A DNA stretch of 64,000 bases, taken from the NCBI GenBank assembly GCA_951799425.1, contig OX637392.1, positions 37,855,593 to 37,919,592 on the forward strand, read 5' to 3'. Under the pieces are notes generated by a model. That model was not told the DNA's origin, did no database searches, and was given only the letters and a program-made list of their open reading frames with translations. The stretch's first letter is position 1, and every line of letters starts with the position of its first letter. Source of the stretch: Ilex aquifolium. Taxonomy: Eukaryota > Streptophyta > Magnoliopsida > Aquifoliales > Aquifoliaceae. Below, in pieces: positions 12,022 through 22,372 of the stretch. Made by a program: the position numbers and the translations under genes.

Positions 12022-12760
12022 GTCCCGTCATATGCCAAGTTTCTAAAAGACTTGTGCACAGTCAAGAGAAGCCAGAATGTCAAAAAAAGAGCCTTCCTAA
12101 CAGAACAAGCTAGTGCCCTTCTTCAACACAAAACCCTTCCAAAATACAAAGACTCAAGGTGTTCGACTGTGTCATGTATCATTAGAAATTTCAGAATTGA
12201 ACAAGCACTGTTAGACCTTGGAGCCAGTGTTAATTTGTTACCCTACTCTGTCTATCAGTAGTTGGGTTTGGGTGAACTTAAACCCACTTGTGTCACACTC
12301 TAGTTGGCCGACAGATCTGTCAAAACCCCCAGAGGGATTGTTGAAGATGTGCTTGTCCAAGTGGACAATTTTGTCTTCCCTATTGACTTCATTGTTCTGG
12401 ATACTCAGCCAGTAATACATTCGGAGAACCAAATTCCCGTCATTCTTGGTCGACCGTTCCTAGCAACTTCCAATGCACTAATCAATTGCAGGAATGGAGT
12501 CATGAAATTAACTTTCGGGAATATGACTCTCGAACTGAACATTTTTAATATTGCTAAACATCCAGAAGAAGAAAAGGAAGAAAGGGAAATAAACTCCATT
12601 GAATCTTTGATACAGGAACATCTGAATGACACATTTTGTGAGGACCCTACTGAATCTTCGATGTTAGAGTTCATCTCATCTGAAACAACAAATGATGGCC
12701 CAAATCCACAAAGTTGCCCTACTCATGCTGTTGAGACATGGGCCCCCAAATTCGAAGAGA
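12022..12760 (+). pseudogene. Athila-like aspartic protease
   Basis: In the same frame as gag. The active-site motif LLDLGASVNLLPYSVY (Asp-Leu-Gly-Ala, a form usual for Athila) lies at about 12210-12258, and the conserved PVILGRPFLATSNALI lies near 12439-12486. In-frame TAG codons at 12259 and 12301 replace what are probably Gln codons. The enzyme would cut the polyprotein; with these stops it cannot be made in full. Confidence 0.82.
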
Positions 12761-12839
12761 TTTCACCAAGTGGCACAAAACCAATCTCATCAAGTGTTAG
12801 GCCACCAAAGCCTGAATTGAAACCTCTCCCATCTGACCT

Positions 12840-13980
12840 CAAATATGCATTCTTAGGAGAGAACGAGTCATACCCAGTGGTAATTTCATCTAAGCTCACA
12901 GACTTGCAAAATTCTAAACTGATTGAAGTTCTACAAAGTTATAAAAGCACAATTGGATGGATCATCGCTGACTTGAAAGGTATAAGCCCGTTAATTTGCA
13001 ATCATGCTATATACCTTGAAGAGGATTCAAAACCCTCTCGTCAAATGCAGCGACGACTAAACCCTCACATGAAGGAAGTGGTGAGAACTGAGGTACTCAA
13101 GCTCTTAGATGCAGGGATAATCTTCCCCATCTCTGACAGCAAGTGGGTTAGTCCAACCCAAGTTGTACCCAAAAAGTCTGGGGTTACAGTGGTAAAAAAT
13201 GATGCAAATGAACTAGTACCAACTCGAGTCGTCACAGGATGACGAATGTGCATTGATTATCAAAAACTCAATTTGGTCACTAGAAAAGATCATTTTCCTC
13301 TTCCATTTCTTGACCAAGTTCTAGAGAGAATTGCAGGCCATGCATTCTACTGTTTCCTAGATGGATATTCTGGATACAATCAAATTGAGATAGCACTAGA
13401 TGATCAGGAGAAAACAACCTTCACATGCCCCTTTGGCACCTTTGCATTTAAAAGGATGTCATTTGGACTTTGTAACGCTCCTGCAACATTCCAAAGATCT
13501 ATGCTAAGCTTGTTCAGTGATATGATTGAAAATTTTTTGGAAGTATTCATGGATGATTTCTCTGTATATGGTGATTCCTTTGATTTGTGTCTGACCAATC
13601 TGGAGAAAGTGCTAATCAGATGTAAGGAAGCCAATCTAGTGCTCAATTGGGAAAAATGGCATTTCATGGTAACACAAGGCATTGTCCTTGGTCACATTGT
13701 GTCGTCTGAGGGCATGAAAGTTGACAAGGCAAAAATAGATCTGATTGGAAATTTGCCTGCTCCTAAGACTGTAAAGGATGTCTAATCATTCCTAGGGCAT
13801 GCAGGTTTCTACAGGAGATTCATAAAATATTTCAGTACCATAGCAAAACCCATGTGTCACCTTCTAAGTCAGGACGTAATCTTTGATTGGAATGAAGCAT
13901 GCCAGAAAACCTTTGACAAGCAAAAAGACATGTTAATTTCTGCCCCAATAATGCAACCCCTGATTGGAATCTACCCTTTG
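12840..13980 (+). pseudogene. Athila-like reverse transcriptase
   Basis: Same frame as gag and protease. Conserved blocks in order: RRLNPHMKEVVRTEVLKLLD, a palm region (KWVSPTQVVPKKSG), MCIDYQKLN, HFPLPFLDQVLERIAG, FGLCNAPATFQR and the catalytic FMDDFSVYG (about 13545-13571), then FLGHAGFYRRFI in the connection. TGA at 13240 stands in a conserved Trp position (TG*RMCIDY), and TAA at 13783 lies before SFLGHAG. A frameshift follows between about 13950 and 13985. Confidence 0.9.
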
Positions 13981-14340
13981 AACTAATGTGTGATGCAAGT
14001 AATTATGTTGTAGGTGCTGTATTGGGACAGAGAAAAGATAAGAAACCCCATGTGATTTACTATGCAAGCAAAACTTTGAATGATGCTCAAATGAATTATT
14101 CAACAACTGAAAAAGAATTGCTTGCTGTAGTTTTTGCACTGGAAAAATTTCGTTCTTATCTTGTTGGTTCTTCTGTTACTGTATTCACTGACCATGCAGC
14201 CCTAAAATTCTTGCTCACAAAGAAGGACGCCAAGCCAAGACTCTTGAGATGGATACTCTTGCTCCAAGAGTTTGATCTTGTCATCAAGGACAAGAAAGGT
14301 GTCGAGAATGTGGTGGCAGATCATCTGTCCAGACTAACAT
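13981..14340 (+). pseudogene. Athila-like RNase H
   Basis: From 13986 the frame reads [46 protein letters not shown], then VADHLSRL: the RNase H domain that removes RNA from the RNA:DNA hybrid, with its conserved Asp and Glu residues. The domain itself has no stop. It is in a different frame from RT because of the upstream frameshift. Confidence 0.87.
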
Positions 14341-15787
14341 ATGAATTTCATGAGGATGGACTGCCAATCAATGAGAAATTTCCCGATGAACAATTGTTCA
14401 TGATTGATAAGACACCATGGTACGCGGATATTGCTAACTTCCTTGCCACTGGTACACTCCCTCCATCCTTTACCATGATGGACAAAAAGAAATTTCTGAG
14501 GGAGGTTCGTAACTTTTTTTGGGAGGATCCCTACGTATTCAAGTACTGTAAGGATCAAATCATAAGACGTTGCATCCCCGCTCATAAAATCAGTCAGGTA
14601 ATAACATTTTGTCATTCTGAAACATGCGGTGGCCATTTTTCATCAAGAAAAACCGTTGCAAAATATTGCAGTGTGGATTTTACTGGCTCACACTTTTCAA
14701 AGATGTCCATGCCTTTTGTTTAACTTCCGATAGATGCCAAAGGTTGGGAAACATTTCTAAGAGAAATATGATGCCCTTAAACCCCATTCTGGTAATTGAA
14801 ATTTTTTATTGTTGGGGCATCGATTTTATGGGACCGTTTCCCCCTTCCTTTGGCTATCTATACATTTTAGTGGCTGTAGACTATGTATCCAAATGGGTTG
14901 AAGCAATTCCATGCCGAAACAATGATCACCAAACAGTGATCAAGTTTTTGAAAGAAAATATTTTGTCCCGGTTTGGAATTCCGAAATCAATCATAAGTGA
15001 TGGGGGTGCTCATTTTTGCAATCGTCCCTTCTGGAATTTGATGAAAAAATACTTGATTTTTCACAAAATTGCAACCCCTTATCACCCACAGACCAGTGGA
15101 CAAGCTGAGTTAGCTAATCGGGAGATCAAATTAATTTTGGAAAAAACGGTGAATCCAGATCGCAAAGATTGGTCGTTAAGACTAACTGATGCACTCTGGG
15201 CATACCGTACTGCTTTTAAAATAATTTTAGGCATGTCTCCTTATCGATTAGTCTATGGAAAGTCGTGTCACCTACCTGTGGAATTGGAACATAGGGCATA
15301 CTGGGCCATTAAAGCAATGAATTTTGACTTGGACAAGGCTAGACTAGCAAGGAAACTTCAGATAAATGAATTGGAGGAATTGAGAAATGAACCATATGAA
15401 AATGCTAAGATTGCTAAAACCAAGATGAAAATTTTTCATGACAAAAACATTGTGTGGAAATCTTTTGAGCCTTCTCAAAAAGTCTTGTTATTTAATTTAA
15501 GACTCCGCCTCTTTCCTGGTAAGTTGAAGTCAAGATGGACTTGGCCTTACATTGTCAAAAAGGTGTTTAGACATGGAGCAGTTGAAGTAGAGAATCCATC
15601 GAACGGTAATATTTTTACTGTTAATGGTCAGCGGTTAAAACCATTTTTGGAGGATTTTGTTAAAAATGTGGAAACCATTCTTTTAATGGAACCAGAATAC
15701 TCCTCCGAGATTCGTGCCTGCCAACACTCAAGTGGATCGGGCCAGGAAAAATCTAACCCAACCCGACCCACTGGGGCGCCTTTATAA
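14341..15787 (+). pseudogene. Athila-like integrase
   Basis: The zinc-binding N-terminus ([12 protein letters not shown], later Cys residues) is cut by a frameshift near 14655. From about 14660 to 15787 the core is open: catalytic Asp at 14822 (WGIDFMGPF), Asp at 14999 (SDGGAHF) and Glu at 15107 (GQAELANRE), a D-59-D-35-E arrangement of the gypsy class. A C-terminal domain follows ([24 protein letters not shown]). No chromodomain is present, in keeping with a non-chromovirus gypsy element. Apart from the frameshift the enzyme looks complete. Confidence 0.9.
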
Positions 15788-16139
15788 GGCACCCACTCTT
15801 TTTCTTCTTTTTTTCTCCCAGTCGCCGCTGTTGGCCCCCCCCCCCCCAAAATTTCTTCTTCTTCTTCTTTTTCCTTTCTTCTTCTTTCTGTTCTTCTTCG
15901 TTTTCTCTGTTAGCTGATAAACAACCCATGACCACACACTCCACAAACACAATCTTTTGCTTCATGTTTTGCATTTTAATATTATATTTGCTCACGGGTG
16001 TCCTTCTCTTGTTCGCACTCACACACAAGGATTTTCAGCCTACCCGAAACCCAGATCTGCGCATAGATGAGTAATTCATGTATTTTTATTTGTAGGTTCC
16101 GTGAACTGGTAAATTCGATACATTTAGGACAATGTTCAG
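15788..16139 (+). other. Polypyrimidine-rich spacer after pol
   Basis: It is TTC/TTTC-rich, with a run of about 12 C near 15837-15848 and more pyrimidine to about 15905. No ORF is credible; open frames here are repeat translations. Such a tract could act as a splice acceptor for a downstream ORF transcript, which is inference only. Confidence 0.45.
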
Positions 16140-16140
16140 T

Positions 16141-16155
16141 TTAGGTTGGGGGGTG
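16141..16155 (+). promoter_or_regulatory. Internal polypurine-tract-like site
   Basis: TTAGGTTGGGGGGTG is followed by TGAGAATA. It closely matches the tract next to the 3' LTR (TTAGGTTGGGGAGTG then TGATTAGC, 20456-20470). It marks the border between pol and the accessory-ORF region. Confidence 0.6.
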
Positions 16156-16339
16156 TGAGAATACAGTTCATATTTGCCCGTAAATTTTAAAAAAAATTTG
16201 CTGCTGTTGTTGTTGTTCTGATCATTTTATGTACCTTGTCTTGTATAAATTGATGATTATGTTTGTGAGTCAGCTTCGATCGTCTTTGTGACTGACAGAC
16301 GTTAAAGAACCAGATAGTGAGTCTTAAAGCTTAGAAAGC

Positions 16340-16750
16340 ATGGATGTTAAACTTTTTTGGTTTAGTCTAAGAGTTCTACGCACTTTTCCATCTGATGTGC
16401 ATACTGTAATCATGAGAAAAGCAAGACTAGTAAGGAAGGCCAAAATCCAAGAAAAACTAGCGAAACCCCTCTGTGGCAGAAACACCTTTGCCAAACGCCG
16501 TCGTGCCAAAAGACTTGGTGCTTGTAAACAGTGTGACAGAGTCTTTCACGAGAAAAGATACAACCAGTGTTCTGAACCAATCTCTGGTCGCGCACTCGAT
16601 CGATTAGACTGGATAGTGAATGGACTGAGTAAGGATTACCCTGATACGCCATGCTATTTCGGTACTTTGCTTAACCGGTTTGTGAGAGAGGAAGTTGGGA
16701 GAGTCACTGGTTGTCCGTACTACACAGACACAGAGGGAGACTCGGATTAG
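16340..16750 (+). CDS. Small basic Cys-containing ORF, intact, 136 aa
   Basis: The ATG at 16340 gives an uninterrupted frame, unlike the decayed gag-pol upstream. The N-terminal 60 residues are strongly basic (MRKARLVRKAKIQEKL; AKRRRAKRLG). They run into ACKQCDRVFHEKRYNQC, a C-X2-C-X4-H-X6-C pattern that could bind zinc. The C-terminal part is mixed and ends acidic (DTEGDSD). A basic run directly before a Cys pair recalls, in layout only, the small cysteine-rich nucleic-acid-binding proteins of some plant RNA viruses. A nucleic-acid-binding role is inferred and I cannot confirm homology. It is not a standard Athila gene. It lies between the pol-end purine tract and the internal palindrome block. 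Confidence 0.5.
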   Translation: MDVKLFWFSLRVLRTFPSDVHTVIMRKARLVRKAKIQEKLAKPLCGRNTFAKRRRAKRLGACKQCDRVFHEKRYNQCSEPISGRALDRLDWIVNGLSKDYPDTPCYFGTLLNRFVREEVGRVTGCPYYTDTEGDSD

Positions 16751-17012
16751 ATAATTTTCTGTAGGAAATTTATACTTTTGTTGGGGATGAAAGCCAAAGG
16801 TCCGAATTTTTTGTAAAAAGTGTAAAAATCTTTTTGTATAAACTCTTTTGACTGAAATGAAAATATGGGCCGGATAAGGAATGTCCCAGAATGACAACCT
16901 GAAACGTGGGTAGGGGCTTATCCTGAGACGCCATAGGATTTTTTTTGATTGTGTGGTTAGCTCTCTTTGATTGTGTATAGTGTAGTGTAGAAATTTTTTA
17001 TTTTTGATTCAA
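16751..17012 (+). other. Spacer, nothing recognised
   Basis: Between the small ORF and the internal palindrome array. No gene or clear motif is seen. Confidence 0.4.
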
Positions 17013-17310
17013 CGTTCGAACACCAGGTGATGTTCGAACGTCAGCTGCTTACAGTACTCAACCTCTGATGAAGCTTCTGATGAAACTTAAAAGTACTGGG
17101 AGCTCAGTCCGTTCGAACGCCAATAGACCATTCGAACGAGATTAACGTTCGAACGCCAATAGAACGTTCGAACGAAGAAAACTTACAGTACTTTGGCCTC
17201 TAACAGAACTCAAAAGTACTGAGAGCTCACAACGTTCGAACGACAACCACGTTCGAACGATCTGTTTAAAATCCTTCTAGACACGTTCGAACGTTACCCA
17301 CGTTCGAACG
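17013..17310. promoter_or_regulatory. Internal array of TTCGAA palindromes upstream of env-like ORF
   Basis: Ten copies of CGTTCGAACG or one-mismatch forms: 17013, 17031, 17110, 17129, 17146, 17165, 17233, 17250, 17284 and 17301 (starts). Most come in pairs 17-19 bp apart. The same word makes up the LTR array. Between pairs, related segments containing CAGTACT and GAGCTCA repeat, so the block grew by duplication. A TATA box follows 13 bp after the last copy. The arrangement suggests an internal promoter for the downstream ORF, controlled like the LTR; this is inference. Confidence 0.72.
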
Positions 17311-17322
17311 TCACGACTCAGG

Positions 17323-17330
17323 CTATAAAA
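17323..17330 (+). promoter_or_regulatory. Internal TATA box
   Basis: CTATAAAA within AGGCTATAAAAGCCT, directly after the palindrome array and about 210 bp upstream of the ATG at 17539. The spacing suits a leader of roughly 180 bases. Confidence 0.6.
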
Positions 17331-17538
17331 GCCTGGTTCGTCTTCTTCATTTCAAAACCACCCAAAACCCCCCAAAAACCGAAAAACCCTTGGTGACTCT
17401 TCATTACCCAGACCCCAAAACACCTACCATTCTCCATTTTTACCAAAAATCAACCCTCCTAAGATTATTCCCATAGCAAAAATCTCCATTTTCACAAAGA
17501 AATCCAAGATTTCAAAACCCTCAAATTCAAAAATCGAA

Positions 17539-18632
17539 AATGCCAAGAGTCAAGCTCCCTGTCAGGCGCAACCCAAACACCCAAGAGCCCAATTTCGTCG
17601 AGGAGGTGGTGGAAGTGAGAGAAGGAATGCCACCACTTACGCAAAAGATACGACAAAACCCGGCTCCCCACAGCTCTAAAAGTTGACAGGTATGAAAATT
17701 TCTACCAAAACAAAGCCATAGTTTGTGAACGAGATGTGATCTTGGCTAATTTTGCGGAGTTGGGGATCTTTACGGATATGGAGAGGAGGGGGTGGTTGTT
17801 TTATTTGAGGAACGGCGGGGAGGCCGTGGTCGACTTGGTGCGGGAGTTTTACTCCAACACCGAGATCATCGACGGTGAAATTCGAACATATGTAAGGGGA
17901 GTCCATGTGGACGTAGATAAGGATTACATTTGGGGGATAAGGCAAGAAGTGCCTCGGGTACCACTTCTCGCCTATCCCCCGAGAAAAAACGTGGCAATAA
18001 ATGAAGTGGGGAAGGAACTGACTGGAGTGCCTAATTTTTCTTGGACTGGGAAGAAATTCTTCAAACAAGGAGAACTCACCGACAAATATAAAATGTTGAA
18101 CTTGATTGCGGTTGCCAACTTTTCTCCGCTAGGAAGAAAGAATGAAATCCTCCCCTACATGGCCCGACTGTTGTATGCAATTGGAAAAGGGCAAAGCATT
18201 GACCTCCCCTCCCTAGTGTTGACTGAGATGAAAAAAGGGTGTGACGTGAAGCGGAATTCACTTCCCTTCAGCACCCTAGTGACTGAAATATGCAAAGACC
18301 ATGGGGTTAGGGTGAAGCCAGAGATGGAGATTCAAAAGCCAATGGGGCCACTGAACAAGGCTTCCTTCTGGAGAAGCCAAAGTCATAGTGGCGGCCCAGC
18401 GGCCAGACAAGAGATGCCCCCTACCCATGGAGTGGACGAGGTGCAAGAAGAGCTTGATGCGGAGGAGGAGAGAGAGATGGAGGAAGAGAGAGATCAGCCA
18501 CCAGAGGCAGGACCTAGCACCAGCACCCGACGCTCTTTACGAGACATCATGCTTAGCATTGAAGCTAAGCAGGATGAGATTCTTAGACTTCTGAGGGGTG
18601 GACCTGGTGGAGATTGTGGACATGAAGAGTGA
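17539..18632 (+). pseudogene. Env-like / 'plant transposon protein' ORF with one frameshift
   Basis: The ATG at 17539 opens MPRVKLPVRRNPNTQ and ends at TGA near 17683. The main frame (open at least from about 17650 to the stop at 18630) continues with VDRYENFYQNKAIVCERDV, then MERRGWLFYLRNGGEAVVDLVREFY, GVHVDVDKDYIWGI, LYAIGKGQSIDLPSLVLTE and LPFSTLVTEICKDHGV. This is the putative plant transposon protein domain. The C-terminus is acidic and coiled-coil-like (Glu-rich, then RRSLRDIMLSIEAKQDEILRL). Only one frameshift, near 17640-17680, separates it from a full-length ORF of about 360 codons. The role is unknown; it sits in the env position. The same family recurs at 1819-5761. Confidence 0.75.
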
Positions 18633-20456
18633 GAGAGAGGGATCCCTGTCATTGTTTATGGTTTTTGTGTGTTTATTGCTTCTTTTTTATGAGTTTCTTC
18701 TTTGGTAGTTGTTAAAGATATTGTAAGTTTTTGTGTGATTGTGGATGAATTGGATCATTGATGTTAGTATTAAACGACAATATTTTGTGAAATGAATGGT
18801 TCAATTTATCACTTTTTAAATGCATATGTAGATTTAGCTTAATATTGATATATGATGGAACAAATGTGGATGTTAAGAATGTTTGTTAAACTAACTTCGC
18901 ACATGATCAGTTTGACACCTCAACCTATCAACCGAGACTTAAAACCACATTTCTTGGAAAATTGGTATTATTTCTATGCTTAAATTGTCAAATGTGCATC
19001 GATATTTGTTATTTTCAAGGTACAGGATGATCTGACTCGAAAATGGAATCGGTATATAACCGACATTCCCTGGAAAACCCGACATAAACAGTGGAGATAA
19101 CAAAGAATACCATGGTGAGTTTCGAGCCTTACGATGCTTTCGAGAGACAATCGATGTTTACTCAAGTAAAGTCTTTCACTCTCAATTTTTGAATAATCTC
19201 ATTAACCTTGCTTTGATTAACGCAATTAAAAGTGATGTATTGACATATCCCACAGGGAACCTTCGCATACGACACATACATGTGCACATACTTGAGAAAT
19301 GATTTTAGGCCATCTTTGATTTGATATTGAGCCTTAGCCATTTCTTTTACAACATTATTTCCCTAGTCAGCCATGCTTGAGCCATCAATATATGATTTCT
19401 TCTTCGATAAACCCGTATGAGTACCAAACCATAAGAGAACATACTTGACATACATTTGCTATCTAATTTTCTTGCACCCTCTTTTAAATCAATATGACAC
19501 AGAAATGCAAGGAAAAGAGAAAGGTTGTGGAGGCTGCTTTTCAATAATAACAAGAAGAATCAATGGGAACAATTGAAACAGAAAAGAAGCAAAAAGGCAA
19601 GAAATTGCCAAGAAAGTGAAAAAAATGAGAAAAATGAAAGAAATATCATCTCTGGGGCAAAATATCGAAAAACTAGAAAGAAGAGTGCTACACTATATAA
19701 ACAAGAGGATAGCTTTTGAATACTATTGACGTCATTTTGTTAGCCACTGACCTCTGGCAACATTACATCCTATGAAAAGCCCTAATTGATCTCAAGTCTG
19801 TTACATGCATGTGTTGACAATCAAAATTGGGGTATGGTAAATAGTATTTCTTTAAATTGCGTCAATATTCTTTCATGAGATTATGCCAAACATGAGTAGT
19901 TGCTTCCTTAAAATTTCTCTCCCTTCCTAATTGTGCATGTGATTTTTCGATTGGCCACCTTCTGATCACATGACCTGTGAGAAACAAGTCACTGTAATCG
20001 GAGTGAACTTTTGCTGAGAGCATTCTATGAGAGGTTTGTGAAATCGAAGCTATCCATGGAAGGTGGTAAAAGGGAGTGCTTGTTATATAACAATTCCTGT
20101 TGCTTGAATAATCATTCCTACTACACAGAGAATTCCAAATACCAATGTAACAGATGCTAACTTTTGCATAGAATAGATACCTATGAAAGAAGGACATGCG
20201 GGATATAAGTCGAAATTGAGAATTGGGTGCCTCAACGACCATGATGCTAATTTACTTTAATCAGCAATCTCACATACACATCTATTCGACTGAAGTTTGT
20301 GGGTAGCTTCACTGGAAACCCTCACGAGACAACACTCGTCCGCTAGGGTAAACCTAGTGGTTCAACGGCTTGTTGCATAAGCTAAATGCAACCGGATGAC
20401 CTACGAAAATGGCATTAGGAGTAGATTTTTTGTATTACTAGAGACTAGCCATATTT
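18633..20456 (+). other. Long 3' untranslated tail of the Athila-like element
   Basis: No gene is seen. Its end (about 20300-20460: GAAACCCTCACGAGACAA..., GCTAAATGCAACCG) is similar to 53380-53520, which precedes another LTR, so the tail is shared between two elements in the window. Open frames of 60-126 codons on either strand are not conserved in any way I can see. Confidence 0.55.
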
Positions 20457-20469
20457 AGGTTGGGGAGTG
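20457..20469 (+). promoter_or_regulatory. Polypurine tract
   Basis: AGGTTGGGGAGTG immediately before TGATTAGCAC of the 3' LTR: the primer site for plus-strand DNA. Confidence 0.8.
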
Positions 20470-22367
20470 TGATTAGCACTTAAAATTAGCATACTACTAT
20501 GTCGTTTTAAGACTAATTGTACTTTGATGGAGTTTAAGTGATGTCATTTCAGGCCCTAAACTGAACAAGGACTCAAGAACAACAAGTACCACACTTGAAT
20601 GCAACACCAGCACGTTAGAGCACAAAATTGGAGAAGCTTGGAGCACAGCCAGAACGTTCGAACGCCAACTCACGTTCGAACAACCACATTGAACTGTAGC
20701 AGACCCAACTGTTAAGAGAAGGCGTGTTGCAGCTAGGAAAGAAGACTCTGAAGCTCTGAGGCACTTGAGTGTCACGTTCGAACGCCAACTCACGTTCGAA
20801 TGTGCACTTGAGTTGATTGAAGACCAGACTACTGCATAAAGTGTGGAACTGAACTTCACAGAAGACCAACAGATCACTTGATTGAGAAGGTCAGACCACA
20901 TCTGGCGTTCGAACGCCCATAGTGCAAAGACAGAAGAAACGTTCGAACGGCAGACAACGTTCGAACGCCAACTCACGTTCTCCACAGACTGACAGCAGAG
21001 TAGTTGGTTTTTCACTTGGACTTGGGCGGCATACACTATTATTTCACCCCCTCTTGTCTCCTCTTCTTGCCTATAAATACTCCCATTGTTGGAGAACCTA
21101 AAAGAGCCAAGTAGAGAGGTTGATGGAGGTTTAGACTCCCACTCACATTGTAGATTTAGCTTACATGTTCTTGTATGAAGTCTTTATTTTAGAGATTAGT
21201 TTGGCTTTAGTCAAACATCTCTTTGCTTGTTATAAAATTAGTTTTATGCTTATGCTTTCACTTACATGCATAGAAGAGAGTTAGTTCATCTTTTGGTTGA
21301 GGAAGCAACCCTCCATTCCTTGGTTGAGGAAGCCACCCTCCAAATGTGACTAGTTTTCTTGTACTTTTATTGTTTATGTACTTCACTTCCATTGTTTGAG
21401 CTTATTTCTTTCTTAGAAGAGTGAAACTCTTCCACTTTTCTAGAGCTTTACCAAAGCCGTGAAGGGTGGAACGTGATTCACTCATTCTTCGTTGAAGATT
21501 GACTCCTTGTTTATTGTTATTTCATTTTGTAAGTCCTCTACTTTGAGGGATGAGCATCACCCACTTTTCTAGCTTTACCGAAGCCATGAAGAATGAGTAG
21601 TTTCTCATTCACTATTTAGTAAGAGGAGAAGGGCATGTATAAGTTATCCGGGAATTATATTTGTGCACTATTCTTATGCTTAACGTTTATTTCTTCTTGC
21701 TTATTGGATGATTGATTGCATCTAGCAAAGCTAAGGTACTTTGTATAACCGTGGGCTCTTTCTATGACATGGATGACTCTTGCATAGAAAGACTCATCGG
21801 TTCAAGGCAAGTACCCCAGCTAGATTTTCATGACTACCCTTCAATCCTCCCCCTTATTGTGCTTCATTTAAAGGATATAATATTAATGTCATGATTGAAT
21901 GTCTTGTAGAAACACTTGCTTGTTTGTAGACGGGTTAAGTCTCGGCACAGAAAATTCTTGTAAACTTCTAGAAAGACATCGGAATCATGTTCTTAATTCT
22001 CACAGTCCATCTTTATCTTCCGATTAACTTGCTGTTGACACGAGAGTTAATTGAGTTATCAAACACAAGTATGATAAACTGGATAATTAACTACATGTCC
22101 AGATCCTTGAACTAAAGAGTGACTCTTTTTTATTAGCGTTTATCTCCTGTTTTGTTAAGAAAATTCTCTTGGAAAAAATCTTATATTCTGTCCAGGAAAT
22201 CTCACACCTCACAGCAAATCTCAAGGGTTACAACCAATAGGTCTCCACCACTGCTTATCTCAAAAATACCAACAAAAGTTCCTTGTGGATTCGACTCCGG
22301 ACTCAAACCGGATTATTACTACAGCTTGACCGCCTGCACTTGGGTGTACACATTTCGGATCAAGTCA
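20470..22367 (+). repeat. 3' LTR of the Athila-like element
   Basis: 1898 bp, starting TGATTAGCAC and ending ATCAAGTCA, followed by the target duplication ATCAC. It carries the same palindrome array (20655-20980) and TATA box (21071-21080) as the 5' LTR. It keeps CGTTCGAACG where the 5' copy has TGTTCGAACG. Confidence 0.93.
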
Positions 22368-22372
22368 ATCAC

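Larger units (their letters stand above)
8230..22367 (+). mobile_element. Complete Athila-like Ty3/gypsy retrotransposon
   Basis: A 14.1-kb element with LTRs at 8230-10106 and 20470-22367, TSD ATCAC at 8225-8229 and 22368-22372, a tRNA-Asp-type primer site and a polypurine tract next to the 3' LTR. Order: gag, protease, RT, RNase H, integrase, a small extra ORF, an internal promoter-like block, env-like ORF, long 3' tail. The gag and protease sequences (LLDLGASVNLLP) and the tRNA-Asp primer place it near Athila. By eye I count about 13 substitutions in the first 470 aligned LTR bases, mostly transitions, so the insertion is fairly recent but decaying. It sits inside an older minus-strand copia integrase. 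Confidence 0.93.

Noticed and set aside
15714-16028. Both-strand ORFs over the polypyrimidine stretch after pol
   Set aside because: Low complexity (TTC repeats and a C run); no conserved motif.
17013-17310. CRISPR-like reading of regularly spaced palindromes
   Set aside because: Repeats are 10 bp, spacing is irregular (pairs 17-19 bp, then longer gaps), spacers are themselves repeated, and the context is a plant retrotransposon.
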